A stretch of 64,000 nt of DNA from Theropithecus gelada (GCF_003255815.1 NC_037674.1:22370286-22434285); one strand, 5' to 3'. Counted from the stretch's first letter, positions 1 through 10,784 are shown. Made by a program: numbers and translations. The notes: a model not told the origin generated them from the letters alone.

Positions 1-224
1 AATCATGGACTAACTCTGGTGGGATTCCAGAGACATCCCCATAGGTAATGACAAATTAGACTTAACACTTAATGAATGAGTTATAGGCAGGTCTATGGGA
101 AGAAAAGAATCTTGTGAGCTTATAAAATAAGTTTGTTTTTTTTTTTTAAAAAAAAAAAGCACTTAAGAATTCACAGATATACAATCTAGAGAAAACTATG
201 TTGGGCCTCATTCTGGCTTGCAGA
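1..224. other. Unassigned sequence with T/A run
   Basis: No gene or repeat family recognised. A run of T followed by a run of A lies at about 133-160 and is simple low-complexity sequence. Confidence 0.4.
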
Positions 225-460
225 AATACACTGCAGGCACTGGAAACAGTCCAAACTTGGTTTCAATCCTGATACAGTCACTTAATAGCTAAGCTATATT
301 TACCAACTCACTTCTCTGAGCATCAGCTTGGTCATCAATAACAATAAGTAAGAATAATAACACTTTATTTACATTGTAAAAAGGATTAGAGAATATATAT
401 GCAAAGCAATTAGTAAGTGTTAAGTAAATGGTAGTTATTACTATAAACTAATGATGATAA
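225..460 (+). repeat. MIR SINE
   Basis: The order of diagnostic pieces fits MIR in forward orientation: a 'tcacttaatagct' core, a degraded 'ctctgagcatcagcttggtcatc' segment, an AATAATA stretch, then 'aaaggattagagaa' and 'taagtgttaagtaaatggtagttatta'. It is highly diverged, as expected of an ancient tRNA-derived SINE. Boundaries are approximate. Confidence 0.65.
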
Positions 461-910
461 TGATGATTGCTTGCCTACAAATTGCCCATTTTTGAGAACC
501 CTTACAATTCTTTTCACCTAGGAAGGTGCCCTTGATGTTTTTTTAAAGCAGATTTCACTTATATATAAATAAATGAAGGAGAAAATAGTGTAATCTGAAT
601 TTCTAGAACCTCATATTTTTACTTATCCCTCAGCCCCTATCCAGGTTGGTACTATAAAAAGAGTAGGAATCTGCCTAGTACATTTCCACTTTCAGTAAGA
701 AGCCATCCAAGAGCAGAGAAACCAAACCTTGATAGCTATCTCCTACAAAAGAATAGAATAAAGTGAACATATTTAGATATGACAAACTAGTTTCCAGCTT
801 ATAACCACAAAGCAAGATCATCTTATTTATCAATTCTTAAGTGACAATGACTCAAGTTCCCATCTCTCTACTCTGTAGTAAGTACATTTTACTACTCTGT
901 AGTAAGTACA
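461..910. other. Unique sequence, nothing recognised
   Basis: AT-rich sequence with no open frame of note and no recognisable repeat. A short direct repeat of 'actactctgtagtaagtacattt' type lies at about 868-912, next to the microsatellite. Confidence 0.4.
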
Positions 911-920
911 TTTCTTTCTT

Positions 921-1000
<80 letters not shown>

Positions 1001-1063
1001 TCATTCCTTCTTTCTTTCTTCCTTCTTTTTCTTTCTTATTTCTTTCCTCCTTTCCTTTTTAGT
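911..1063 (+). repeat. (TTTC)n microsatellite
   Basis: An almost pure TTTC/CTTT tetranucleotide run spans about 911-1000, then decays into interrupted TTCC/TTTC sequence up to about 1063. Any open frame here is only the repetitive Phe-Leu-Ser translation of the repeat. Confidence 0.95.
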
Positions 1064-1353
1064 TTTATGGATTTGTTCATTCGTCTTACTTCCTCAAATA
1101 CTTTTTGGATTTCCCAGAACAGGCTTCTACATTTCACACATCTGTAATGATGTCTCTTGTGACTCGACCATCCATGTGGCTGCCTCCACTGCTGACCACC
1201 TCAACAGTTTCTGAAGTACTTATACACAGGCTAAAATTCTGAGATTATTTTTGTTCCATATGAGGGGACAGACACTTTCCTTACTTTTCAACAATGATAG
1301 CTGAAACAGTTTTCAATATTAAACCAATTTTTACAAAAGTTCAAGAATAATGG

Positions 1354-1370
1354 AAGAAATATAAGTACAG
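1354..1370 (+). repeat. Target-site duplication, L1 copy 1 left
   Basis: The 17-bp AAGAAATATAAGTACAG directly abuts the 5' end of L1 copy 1 and recurs exactly at 6576-6592 after the poly-A tail. This is the mark of target-primed reverse transcription. Confidence 0.95.
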
Positions 1371-2333
1371 ACAGAAGACCTGTGATTTCTGCATTTTCAA
1401 CTGAGGTACTGGGTTCATCTCACTGGTGAGTGCCCGACCATCGGTGCTGGTCAGCTGCTGCAGCCCAACCAGCCAGAGCTGAAGCAGGGCGAGGCATCTC
1501 CTCACCTGGGAAGCGCAAGGGGGAAGGGAATCCCTTTTCCTAGCCAGGGGAACTGAGACACACAACACCTGGAAAATCGGGTAACTCCCACCCCAATACT
1601 GCGCTTTAAGCAAACGGGCACACCAGGAGATTGTATCCCACACCTGGCCGGGAGGGTCCCACACCCACGGAGCCTCCCTCATGCTAGCACAGCAGTCTGC
1701 GATCTAACCGCAAGGCAGCAGCAAGGCTGGGGGAGGGGCGCCCACCATTGCTGAGGCTTAAGTAGGTAAACAAAGCCGCTGGGAAGCTCGAACTGGGTGG
1801 AGCTCACAGCAGCTCAAGGAAACCTGCCTGTCTCTGTAGACTCCACCTCTGGGGAAAGGGCACAGTAAACAATAACAAAAGCAGCAGAAACCTCTGCAGA
1901 TGCAAACGACTCTGTCTGACAGCTTTGAAGAGAGCAGTGGATCTCCCAACACGGAGGTTGAGATCTGAGAAGGGACAGACTGCCTGTTCAAGTGGGTCCC
2001 TGACCCCTGAGTAGCCTAACTGGGAGACATCCCCCACTAGGGGCAGTCTGACACCCAACACCTCACAGGGTGGAGTACACCCCTGAGAGGAAGCTTCCAA
2101 AGCAATAATCAGACAGGTACACTTGCTGTTCAGCAATATTCTATCTTCTGCAGCCTCTGCTGCTGATACCCAGGCAAACAGGTCTGGAGTGGACCTCAAG
2201 CAATCTCGAACAGACCTACAGCTGAGGGTCCTGACTGTTAGAAGGAAAACTATCAAACAGGAAGGACACCTACACCAAAACCCCATGAGTACGTCACCAT
2301 CATCAAAGACCAGAGGCAGATAAAACCACAAAG
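1371..2333 (+). promoter_or_regulatory. L1 copy 1 5'UTR (5'-truncated promoter)
   Basis: GC-richer L1 5' untranslated region, which in primates holds the internal RNA polymerase II sense promoter and an antisense promoter. The first ~68 bases are missing, including the AAGATGGCC YY1 motif seen in copies 2 and 3, so start-site positioning is expected to be impaired. A one-base difference from copies 2 and 3 near 2180 opens a fortuitous 205-codon antisense frame (1804-2421, minus). Confidence 0.85.
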
Positions 2334-3350
2334 ATGGGGGAAAAGCAGGGCAGAAAACCTGGAAATTCAAAAAATAAGAGTGCATCTCCTCCGGCAAAGG
2401 AGCGCAGCTCATCGCCAGCAACGGATCAAAGCTGGACGGAGAATGACTTTGACAAGATGAGAGAAGAAGGCTTCAGTCCATCAAATTTCTCAGAGCTAAA
2501 GGAGGAATTATGTACCCAGCACAAAGAAACTAAAAATCTTGAAAAAAAAGTGGAAGAATTGATGGCTAGAGTAATTAATGCAGAGAAGGTCATAAACGAA
2601 ATGAAAGAGATGAAAACCATGACACGAGAAATACGTGACAAATGCACAAGCTTCAGTAACCGACTCGATCAACTGGAAGAAAGAGTATCAGCGATTGAGG
2701 ATCAAATGAATGAAATGAAGCGAGAAGAGAAACCAAAAGATAAAAGAAGAAAAAGAAATGAACAAAGCCTGCAAGAAGTATGGGATTATGTAAAAAGACC
2801 AAATCTACATCTGATTGGGGTGCCTGAAAGTGAGGGGGAAAATGGAACCAAGTTGGAAAACACTCTTCAGGATATCATCCAGGAGAACTTCCCCAACCTA
2901 GTAGGGCAGGCCAACATTCAAATTCAGGAAATACAGAGAACGCCACAAAGATACTCCTCGAGAAGAGCAACTCCAAGACACATAATTGCCAGATTCACCA
3001 AAGTTGAAAAGAAGGAAAAAATCTTAAGGGCAGCCAGAGAGAAAGGTCGGGTTACCCACAAAGGGAAGCCCATCAGACTAACAGCAGATCTCTCAACAGA
3101 AACTCTACAAGCCAGAAGAGAGTGGGGGCCAATATTCAACATTCTTAAAGAAAAGAATTTTCAACCCAGAATTTCATATCCAGCCAAACTAAGTTTCATA
3201 AGTGAAGGAGAAATAAAATCCTTTACAGATAAGCAAATGCTTAGAGATTTTATCACCACTAGGCCTGCCTTACAAGAGACCCTGAAGGAAGCACTCAACA
3301 TGGAAAGGAACAACCGGTACCAGCCATTGCAAAAACATGCCAAAATGTAA
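2334..3350 (+). CDS. L1 ORF1: L1 ORF1p, RNA-binding chaperone (intact)
   Basis: Intact 338-codon frame, the same length as human ORF1p. Family knowledge: ORF1p forms trimers, coats L1 RNA in the cytoplasm and acts as a nucleic-acid chaperone in cis. Seen here: an N-terminal basic and Ser/Pro segment with proline-directed Ser18-Pro and Ser27-Pro sites; a heptad-rich Glu/Lys/Leu coiled coil at about 52-152; an RRM at about 157-252 with strand motifs LHLIGVP (158-164) and HIIARFT (216-222); and a C-terminal domain at about 264-323 with YPAKLSFIS (282-290). The ATG follows the 5'UTR directly and matches the start in copies 2 and 3. ORF2 begins 63 bases downstream. It is the only undamaged long frame in the window. 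Copies 2 and 3 are frameshifted at the A run that is in frame here (2542-2549). Confidence 0.95.
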   Translation: MGEKQGRKPGNSKNKSASPPAKERSSSPATDQSWTENDFDKMREEGFSPSNFSELKEELCTQHKETKNLEKKVEELMARVINAEKVINEMKEMKTMTREIRDKCTSFSNRLDQLEERVSAIEDQMNEMKREEKPKDKRRKRNEQSLQEVWDYVKRPNLHLIGVPESEGENGTKLENTLQDIIQENFPNLVGQANIQIQEIQRTPQRYSSRRATPRHIIARFTKVEKKEKILRAAREKGRVTHKGKPIRLTADLSTETLQARREWGPIFNILKEKNFQPRISYPAKLSFISEGEIKSFTDKQMLRDFITTRPALQETLKEALNMERNNRYQPLQKHAKM

Positions 3351-3413
3351 AGACCATCGAGGCTAGGAAGAAACTGCATCAACTAATGAGCAAAATAACC
3401 AGTTAATATCATA

Positions 3414-6322
3414 ATGGCAGGATCAAGTTCACACATAACAATCTTAACCTTANCAATTAAAAGAACTAGAGAAGCAAGAGCAAACACATTCAAAAGCTAG
3501 CAGAAGGCAAGAAATAACTAAGATCAGAGCAGAACTGAAGGAGATAGAGACACAAAAAACCCTCCAAAAAATCAATGAATCCAGGAGTTGGTTTTTTGAA
3601 AAGATCAACAAAATTGACAGACCGCTAGCAAGACTAATAAAGAAGAAAAGAGAGAAGAATCAAATCGACGCAATAAAAAAAGATAAAGGGGATATCACCA
3701 CCGACCCCACAGAAATACAAACTACCATCAGAGAATACTATAAACACCTCTACGCAAATAAACTAGAAAATCTAGAAGAAATGGATAATTTCCTGGACAC
3801 TTACACTCTTCCAAGACTAAACCAGGAAGAAGTTGAATCCCTGAATAGACCAATAGCAGGCTCTGAAATTGAGGCAATAATTAATAGCCTACCAACCAAA
3901 AAAAGTCCAGGACCAGATGGATTCACAGCTGAATTCTACCAGAGGTACAAGGAGGAGCTGGTACCATTCCTTCTGAAACTATTCCAATCAATAGAAAAAG
4001 AGGGAATCCTCCCTAACTCATTTGATGAGGCCAACATCATCCTGATACCAAAGCCTGGCAGAGACACAACAAAAAAAGAGAATTTTAGACCAATTTCCCT
4101 GATGAACATCGATGCAAAAATCCTCAATAAAATACTAGCAAACCGGATTCAGCAGCACATCAAAAAGTTTATCCACCATGATCAAGTGGGCTTCATCCCT
4201 GGGATGCAAGTCTGGTTCAATATTCGCAAATCAATCAACATAATCCAGCATATAAAAAGAACCAAAGCCAAGAACCACATGATTATCTCAATAGATGCAG
4301 AAAAGGCTTTTGACAAAATTCAACAGCCCTTCATGTTAAAAACGCTCAATAAATTCGGTATTGATGGAACATACCTCAAAATAATAAGAGCTATTTATGA
4401 CAAACCCACAGCCAATATCATACTGAATGGGCAAAAACTGGAAAAATTCCCTTTGAAAACTGGCACAAGACAGGGATGCCCTCTCTCACCACTCCTATTC
4501 AACATAGTGTTGGACGTTCTGGCTAGGGCAATCAGGCAAGAGAAAGAAATCAAGGGTATTCAGTTAGGAAAAGAAGAAGTCAAATTGTCCCGGTTTGCAG
4601 ATGAAATGATTGTATATTTAGAAAACCCCATTGTCTCAGCCCAAAATCTCCTTAAGCTGATAAGCAACTTCAGCAAAGTCTCAGGATACAAAATTAATGT
4701 GCAAAAATCACAAGCATTCGTATACACCAGTAACAGACAAACAGAGAGCCAAATCATGAATGAATTTCCATTCACAATCGCTTCAAAGAAAATAAAATAC
4801 CTAGGAATCCAACTTACAAGGGATGTAAAGGACCTCTTCAAGGAGAACTACAAACCACTGCTCAGTGAAATAAAAGAGGACACAAACAAATGGAAGAACA
4901 TACCATGCTCATGGATAGGAAGAATCAATATCATGAAAATGGCCATACTGCCCAAGGTTATTTATAGATTCAATGCCATCCCCATCAAGCTGCCAATGAG
5001 TTTCTTCACAGAATTGGAAAAAACTGCTTTAAAGTTCATATGGAACCAAAAAAGAGCCCACATCTCCAAGACAATCCTAAGTCAAAAGAACAAAGCTGGA
5101 GGCATCACGCTACCTGACTTCAAACTATACTACAAGGCTACAGTCACCAAAACAGCATGGTACTGGTACCAAAACAGAGATATAGACCAATGGAACACAA
5201 CAGAGTCCTCAGAAATAATACCACACATCTACAGCCAGCTGATCTTTGACAAACCTGAGAGAAACAAGTAATGGGGAAAGGATTCCCTATTTAATAAATG
5301 GTGCTGGGAAAATTGGCTAGCCATAAGTAGAAAGCTGAAACTGGATCCTTTCCTTACTCCTTATACGAGAATTAATTCAAGATGGATTAGAGACTTAAAT
5401 GTTAGACCTAATACCATAAAAATCCTAGAGGAAAACCTAGGTAGTACCATTGAGGACATAGGCATGGGCAAAGACTTTATGTCTAAAACACCAAATCAAT
5501 GGCAGCAAAAGCCAAAATTGACAAATGGGATCTCATTAAACTAAAGAGCTTCTGCACAGCAAAAGAAACTACCATCAGAGTGAACAGGCAACCTACAGAA
5601 TGGGAGAAAATTTTTCCAATCTGCTCTTCTGACAAAGGGCTAATATCCAGAACCTACAAAGAACTCAAACAAATTTACAAAAAAAAACAAACAACCCCAT
5701 CAAAAAGTGGGCAAAGGATATGAACAGACCTTTCTCAAAAGAAGACATTCATACAGCCAACAGACACATGAAAAAATGCTCATCATCACTGGCCATCAGA
5801 GAAATGCAAATCAAAACTACAATGAGATACCATCTCACACCAGTTAGAATGGCGATCATTAAAAAGTCAGGAAACAACAGGTGCTGGAGAGGATGTGGAG
5901 AAACAGGAACACTTTTACTCTGTTGGTGGGATTGTAAACTAGTTCAACCATTATGGAAAACAGTATGGCGATTCCTCAAACATCTAGAACTAGATGTACC
6001 ATATGACCCAGCCATCCCATTACTGGGTATATACCCAAAGGATTATAAATCATGCTGCTATAAAGACACATGCACACGTATGTTTATTGCGGCACTATTC
6101 ACAATAGCAAAGATTTGGAATCAACCCAAATGTCCATCAGTGACAGACTGGATTAAGAAAATGTGGCACATATATACCATGGAATACTATGCAGCCATAA
6201 AAAAGGATGAGTTTGTGTCCTTTGTAGGGACATGGATGCAGCTGGAAACCATCATTCTTAGCAAACTATCACAAGAACAGAAAACCAAACACCGCATGTT
6301 CTCACTCATAGGTGGGAACTGA
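3414..6322 (+). pseudogene. L1 ORF2: L1 ORF2p, endonuclease/reverse transcriptase (broken)
   Basis: Family role: ORF2p nicks DNA with its endonuclease and copies L1 RNA with its reverse transcriptase. The ATG at 3414 is followed after 39 bases by an N (3453), then by sequence matching copy 2 from 23558, so nearly all of the endonuclease is absent. The linker and RT are open from 3454 to a TAA at 5269-5271, where copy 2 has a Lys codon. Two frameshifts follow (near 5497 and 5695-5720), and the C-terminal zinc-knuckle region (CWRGCGETG...CWWDC) ends at 6322. The RT motif reads FADE instead of FADD, with the second catalytic Asp codon changed to GAA (4603-4605). Not functional as sequenced. The endonuclease loss may be an assembly artefact. 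Confidence 0.95.
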
Positions 6323-6575
6323 ACAATGAGATCACTTGGACTCGTTAAGGGGAACATCACACACCGGGGCCTATCATGGGGAGGGGGGAGGGGGGAGGGG
6401 GGAGGGATTGCACTGGGAGTTATACCTGATGTAAGTGAGGAGTTGATGGGTGCTGACGAGTTGATGGGTGCAGCACACCAACATGGCACAAATATACATA
6501 TGTAACAAGCTTGCACGTTATGCACATGTACCCTAGAACTTAAAGTATAATAATAATAAATAAATTTTAAAAAAA
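6323..6575 (+). other. L1 copy 1 3'UTR with G-rich tract and A tail
   Basis: The 3'UTR carries a polypurine tract of repeated GGGGAGGGGGGA units at about 6378-6409, typical of L1 and able in principle to form a G-quadruplex on the sense strand. The stretch before the tail contains the conserved 'cccctagaac ttaaagtataata' type ending. A (TAA)n/A tail follows. Confidence 0.85.
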
Positions 6576-6592
6576 AAGAAATATAAGTACAG
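6576..6592 (+). repeat. Target-site duplication, L1 copy 1 right
   Basis: Exact second copy of the 17-bp duplication at 1354-1370. Confidence 0.95.
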
Positions 6593-7285
6593 CACAGATA
6601 GTAAAGTGCTGCTAGATGAGATCAGCCCACAAGCATGTAGGTTGAAATCCAGATGCATTCATAGATCAAATAGGGTATCCTTGTCCAGTTCCCTGACAAC
6701 TGCTCTGAAGCAGGGGTTAAATTGCTTTTGTAGAACGATGTCTTCTCTACTTGGAATCCAAGGTAATAACCACAAATTCAGACAGGGGGACGGAAAACCC
6801 TCATCACCAGAGTGCAAGATTTTCCTTTTTAGCCCGTGTTTTTGGTCCTCTCTTCCAAGAATGATTTATGGTGGGTGTTTCCAAAGCTTTCAGAACACCC
6901 GCTTATCCTCACATCCTCAGATAATCTTGATTGATGAGCATCCATGGAGTAATCCAGTAGCACATAATTGCATGATAGGAGCATCTTCCCTAAGCCTGGG
7001 TATTCAGTCACGCCTGAGGCACCATCAGACTGCTCCAAGTTGAGCCTCAGTGGTCCAGGCCAGTCCTTTTTACTATCTTATCCATTGCCTTGGGATGAAA
7101 ATTGGGCCTGAACTTTTTTTTTTCTGTAATCTCTGTGAGACTACTAGCCTACCTAATAAAATAACTAGTTGAAAAAGATTAAACATAGGCATTCCCTCCA
7201 AGATTAAGGGATGCTTTTCAGAGACAGTAAAGTCTCAATCCTTACGTGAAAAAATAAACCATTAGCTGACCTCAAAACAGAATAT
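6593..7285. other. Unique sequence, nothing recognised
   Basis: Mixed-composition sequence. An open frame of 145 codons at 6606-7043 (+) has no recognisable domain and no supporting signal. I treat it as chance. Confidence 0.4.
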
Positions 7286-7289
7286 CAGC

Positions 7290-8560
7290 ATATATGGGCA
7301 CCCATTCACATTTACCAAGCATATATATATGTAGTAAAAGGATTACCACAATTGAGCTAATTAATGTACCATCACCTCATAGTTATGTGTGTGTGTGTGT
7401 GTCTGTCTGTTGAGAACACTCAAGATTTATCCACTTAGCAAATTATAGTAAACAATACAATATTATTAACTATAATCACCATGATGTACTTTAGAACTCT
7501 AGAACTTACTGATTCTGAAAAATTACAAGTTTAAATCCTTTGGCAAACATCTCCCCATTTTCTCCTCCCTGTCCCCCTCCAGCAACCTTCATTCTATATT
7601 CTGCTTCTATGAGTTCAACTACTTAAGATTCTTTATATGAGTGGGATCATGCAGCATTTGTCATCCTGTGCCTGACTTCTTTCACTCAGCATTTCTTCCA
7701 GATTCATTCGTGTTGTTAGAAAATGACATAACTTCTTTCTTTTTCTTTTTCTTTTTTTTTTTTTTGGTTTTGTTTTGGTTTGGTTTGGTTTTTGAGACGG
7801 AGTCTCTCACGGTTGCCCAGGCTGGAGTGCAGTGGTGCAATCTTGGCTCACTGCAACCTCCACCTTCTGGGTTCAAGAGATTCTCCTGCCTCAGCCTCCC
7901 AAGTAGCTGGGATTATAGGCACCTGCCACCATGCCCAGCTATTTTTTTTTTTTTTTTTTGTATTTTTAGTAGAAACCGGGTTTCACTATGTTGGCCAGGC
8001 TTGTCTCAAAATCCTGACCTCGTGATCAGACCCAGCTCAGCCTCCCAAAGTGCTGGGATTACAGGTGTGAGCCACTGTGCCCGGCCAACTCCATTTTTTT
8101 TAAAGCTGAATAATATTGTCTATATATACCACATTTTCTGTGTTCATTCATCCATCAATGGACACTTAGGTTGACTGCATATCTTGGCTATTGTGAATAT
8201 TGCTACAAAAAACTTGAGTGTGCAGATATATATTTGACATACTGATTTTAATTCCTTTTGATACATACCCAGACATGGGATTGCTGGGTAATATGCTAAC
8301 CTATTTTCAGTTTTTTGAGGAACCTCCATACTATTTTTCATAATGGCTGTACCAATTTACATTCCCACTAACAGTGTACAAAAGTTCCCTTTTCTCCACA
8401 TCCTCATCGATACTTGTCATCTTTTATCATTTTGGCAATAGCCATTCTAAAAGGTGTACGGTGATATCTTGTGGTTTTAATTTGCATTTCCTTGATGATT
8501 AGTGATGCTGAGTATTTTTTTCACATGCCTATTAGCCATTTCTATATCTTCTTAAAAAGA
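7290..8560 (-). mobile_element. Old L1 (L1MA/L1PB type) 3' part, split by Alu
   Basis: Reverse-strand L1 3'UTR (7290-7735) and the end of ORF2 (8090-8560). Recognisable antisense phrases include 'gagttcaactac ttaagatt', 'gtgggatcatgcagcatttgtc', 'ggacacttaggttgactgcatatcttggctattgtgaat' and 'atgggattgctgggta'. It is far more diverged than L1 copies 1-3 and is 5' truncated. A (GT)n run lies at about 7386-7402. The Alu at 7738-8086 interrupts it. Confidence 0.85.
7738..8086 (-). mobile_element. Alu SINE (-), inside old L1
   Basis: Full dimeric Alu in reverse orientation. The T-rich tail complement (TTTTC/GGTTT repeats) is at 7738-7790, then 'gagacggagtctc', the right monomer, an expanded T18 middle tract at about 7942-7959, the left monomer, and the 5' end 'cactgtgcccggcc' at 8086. 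It is flanked by short near-duplicate 'aacttc'/'aactcc'. Confidence 0.95.
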
Positions 8561-9484
8561 TTATTTTGAATGTAGCACATGCTTTTCCCTGGAATAATGG
8601 GTTAACACTTATTTTATATATGCCGAATTAAATGATTTTTTTTTGTCTTTTTCAGAAAAAAAGGGAAAACATCAAAGGCAAACTCATGTGACAACCTCCT
8701 TGGAACAGAAATTTGCCCAAAATTTTGAATTTACTATCTTTCCATTTAAGTTTCAGAGATTAAGAGAGTTCAGCACCCTATGTAAATGTATTTAAGAGTC
8801 TTTATAAAATTATGCTATTTATTACAAACATTCACATCTGTAGGGGTAGACCCTTTGAAATGACATGCAGCTATCCCAAATGTCTGTCTTGATGCACTTG
8901 GAGAAAGACAGACTCTCCAGGTACATACCCTCCTCAAGCTCATAGCTTACCTCACCTAAGTATTCTTTACAAAATTAGAAAACGAGGTTCGTTATCTGCT
9001 GCAAACTGGGGAAAGCAGTCCCAGTCCAGTGTCCAGAGTTGGAGATCAGAGCATTACTGTGATTGTGCTCCACTTTCCCCATCTGATGGGCATCCTCATA
9101 GAAGATGCAACCTGTTAAACCTTATGCAGTGGCTTTGCATCAGGACAGCAGGCATAACTGTGGAATCATGTATGTTACTGGGGATCTCTTCAACTTTTTA
9201 TTTCTCCAAAGCTAGAGATTACACTTTTGGGTTCATACTTATAATAAAGTCCATTTATTAATTATGTTAATTTAGAATTTTTTCTAAGTAGTATAACCAT
9301 ATTAAACTACTTTTTAATCAAAATAATTGGCTTCTTTAAAATGCTAATTCTGAATTAGACATTAACCCAGAGTTCAAGGCTACAAGCAGATGGTGAGAGG
9401 GGACTAATAGGAAGGCAAATCAAATTCATCCACTAATTGAGAGAGACTTTCACCATTACAAAAATGTAGAGAGCAAGAGAAGCA
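8561..9484. other. Unique sequence, nothing recognised
   Basis: No convincing gene, RNA or repeat. The first ~100 bases may be worn L1 sequence. Confidence 0.4.
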
Positions 9485-9485
9485 T

Positions 9486-9781
9486 GGGGGTGGGTGAGGT
9501 GGCTCATGCCTGTAATCCCAGCATTTTGGGAGGCCGAGGCAGGTGGATCACCTGAGGTCAGGAGTTCAAGACCAGCCCGACCAACATGGAGAAACCCCAT
9601 CTCTACTAAAAATACAAAATTAGCCGGGCATGGTAGTGCATGCCTGTAATCCCAGCTATTCAGGAGGCTGAGGCTGGAGAATCACTTGAACCCGGGAGGC
9701 AGAGGTTGCAGTGAGCTGAGATTGCGCCATTGCACTCCAGCCTGGGCAACAAGAGCGAAACTCCATCTCGGGAGAAAAAAA
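9486..9781 (+). mobile_element. Alu SINE (+)
   Basis: Complete forward Alu with both monomers, A-box/B-box region ('ggtggctcatgcctg', 'gaggtcaggagttcaagacc') and a very short A-rich tail. Flanked by 'agaagcat' at 9478-9485 and again at about 9784-9791, consistent with a target-site duplication. Confidence 0.93.
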
Positions 9782-9794
9782 TTAGAAGCATAAC

Positions 9795-9864
9795 TGAAAA
9801 CAATCACATTCTCTTCAAAAGAAGAATAAACAAATTGTTGTTTATTCATATAATAAAATACTAT
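9795..9864 (+). mobile_element. Old L1M fragment, left part
   Basis: The phrase '...aaattgttgtttattcatataataaaatactat' matches the end region of old L1 ORF2/3'UTR. It continues at 15278 after removal of the LTR nest ('tcagtaataaaagagaacaaactatc'). Confidence 0.7.
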
Positions 9865-10307
9865 TGTAAACCAAAAATAAAATTCTAAGGTCCCCCAACC
9901 ATCTGAATGGATTCCCTCCTCGGCCAGGGTACTCTACAATTTAACCTGAAAGACTGGTTCGAGCCATGATGGAAAGTGGGGGTCAAACATGCCTCATTAC
10001 CATACTCCTGCAGCATTAACATCAACAGAGACCTTAAGTCTGATAAGAAATATTTATTATCTATGTCCTCTTAAGCCTGCTACCCAGAGGCTTCATCTGC
10101 ATGATAAAACTTTGGTCTCCACAACCTCTTATCACAACCCAGACATTTCTTTCTATTGATAATAACTCTTTTCAACCAAGTGCCAATCAGAAAATGTTTA
10201 AGTCTACCTATAACCTGGAAGCCCCCTCTTCCTTTGAGTTGTCCCACCTTTCTGGACCAAACCAATGTAGTTCTTAAATGTATTTGATGGATGTCTCATG
10301 TCTCCCT

Positions 10308-10733
10308 TATTAAAAGAAAGACTTCAGCCAAATTAAAGGAGTTCAATTGAGCAATCAATGATTCACAAATAGGGCACTCCCCATAATCACAGCAGACTCA
10401 GAGACACTCCAGTGCAGCCACATGGTGGAAGAAGAATTTATAAACAATAAAAGGGAAGTGAGGCATGAAAAAAGGAAAGTGAGGTACAGAAACAAGTAGA
10501 TTGGTTACAGCTCAGTGTTTATCTTTTCTGAACACAGTTGAACACTTGGCAGTGTAAGAGTGGTTGAAGTATGGCTGCTGGGATTGGCCAAGACTCAGCT
10601 ATTGTTACAGGTACATACTTCCAAGTTAGGCTTTCAATCTTGTCTACCTATAAATCAGGTTGCAGTTCATCCACAAGGACTCAAATATAGGAGTATGGAG
10701 TCCTTCTCAGGCCATATTTAGTTTGCTTTAATG
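10308..10733 (-). repeat. 3' LTR of the ERV1 provirus
   Basis: About 426 bp, clearly homologous along its length to 14691-15120. Shared blocks include 'gagcaatcaatgattcacaa', 'gattggccaagactcagcta' and 'tatggagtccttctcaggcc'. The terminal dinucleotides have decayed: on the plus strand it begins TATTAAAAG, where the other LTR has TGTTAAAAG. Confidence 0.88.
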
Positions 10734-10748
10734 ATTCCCTCCTTTTGG
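10734..10748 (-). promoter_or_regulatory. Polypurine tract of the ERV1 provirus
   Basis: On the minus strand this reads as purine-rich AAAAGGAGGGAA directly upstream of the 3' LTR, the expected place for plus-strand DNA priming. Confidence 0.7.
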
Positions 10749-10784
10749 TCACTTTCTCAATTTTAAGAGATTGACCAAAACTTT
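10744..10784. repeat. Imperfect hairpin related to 11112-11151
   Basis: TTTTGGTCACTTTCTC ... GAGATTGACCAAAA forms an imperfect inverted repeat. The sequence around it (CCTCC/CCCCC, TTTTGGTCAC, TGACCAAAAC, TTAG) repeats at 11105-11160, so the two look like diverged duplicates about 368 bases apart. Confidence 0.6.

Larger units (their letters stand above)
1371..6575 (+). mobile_element. LINE-1: L1 retrotransposon copy 1 (near full length)
   Basis: This is an L1 LINE in forward orientation with 5'UTR, ORF1, ORF2, G-rich 3'UTR and a short A tail, bounded by perfect 17-bp target-site duplications. Compared with copy 2, its 5' end starts about 68 bases in (1371 aligns with 20555), so it lacks the extreme 5' end with the YY1 site. 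One N at 3453 marks a loss of about 917 bases of the ORF2 endonuclease region relative to copy 2 (22641-23557). The true element would be about 6.1 kb. ORF1 is intact and ORF2 is damaged. The protein variants look like an Old World monkey L1 lineage; this subfamily call is inference. Confidence 0.96.

Noticed and set aside
841..1062. 73-codon Phe/Leu/Ser-rich frame
   Set aside because: Translation of the TTTC microsatellite.
3781..5271. Reverse transcriptase as a possible diversity-generating or other novel RT system
   Set aside because: Sequence, neighbouring ORF1, 5'UTR, G-rich 3'UTR and target duplications all identify ordinary L1.
6606..7043. 145-codon open frame in unique sequence
   Set aside because: No domain, no codon or splice signal, and a similar-length reverse frame overlaps it. 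Chance is sufficient.
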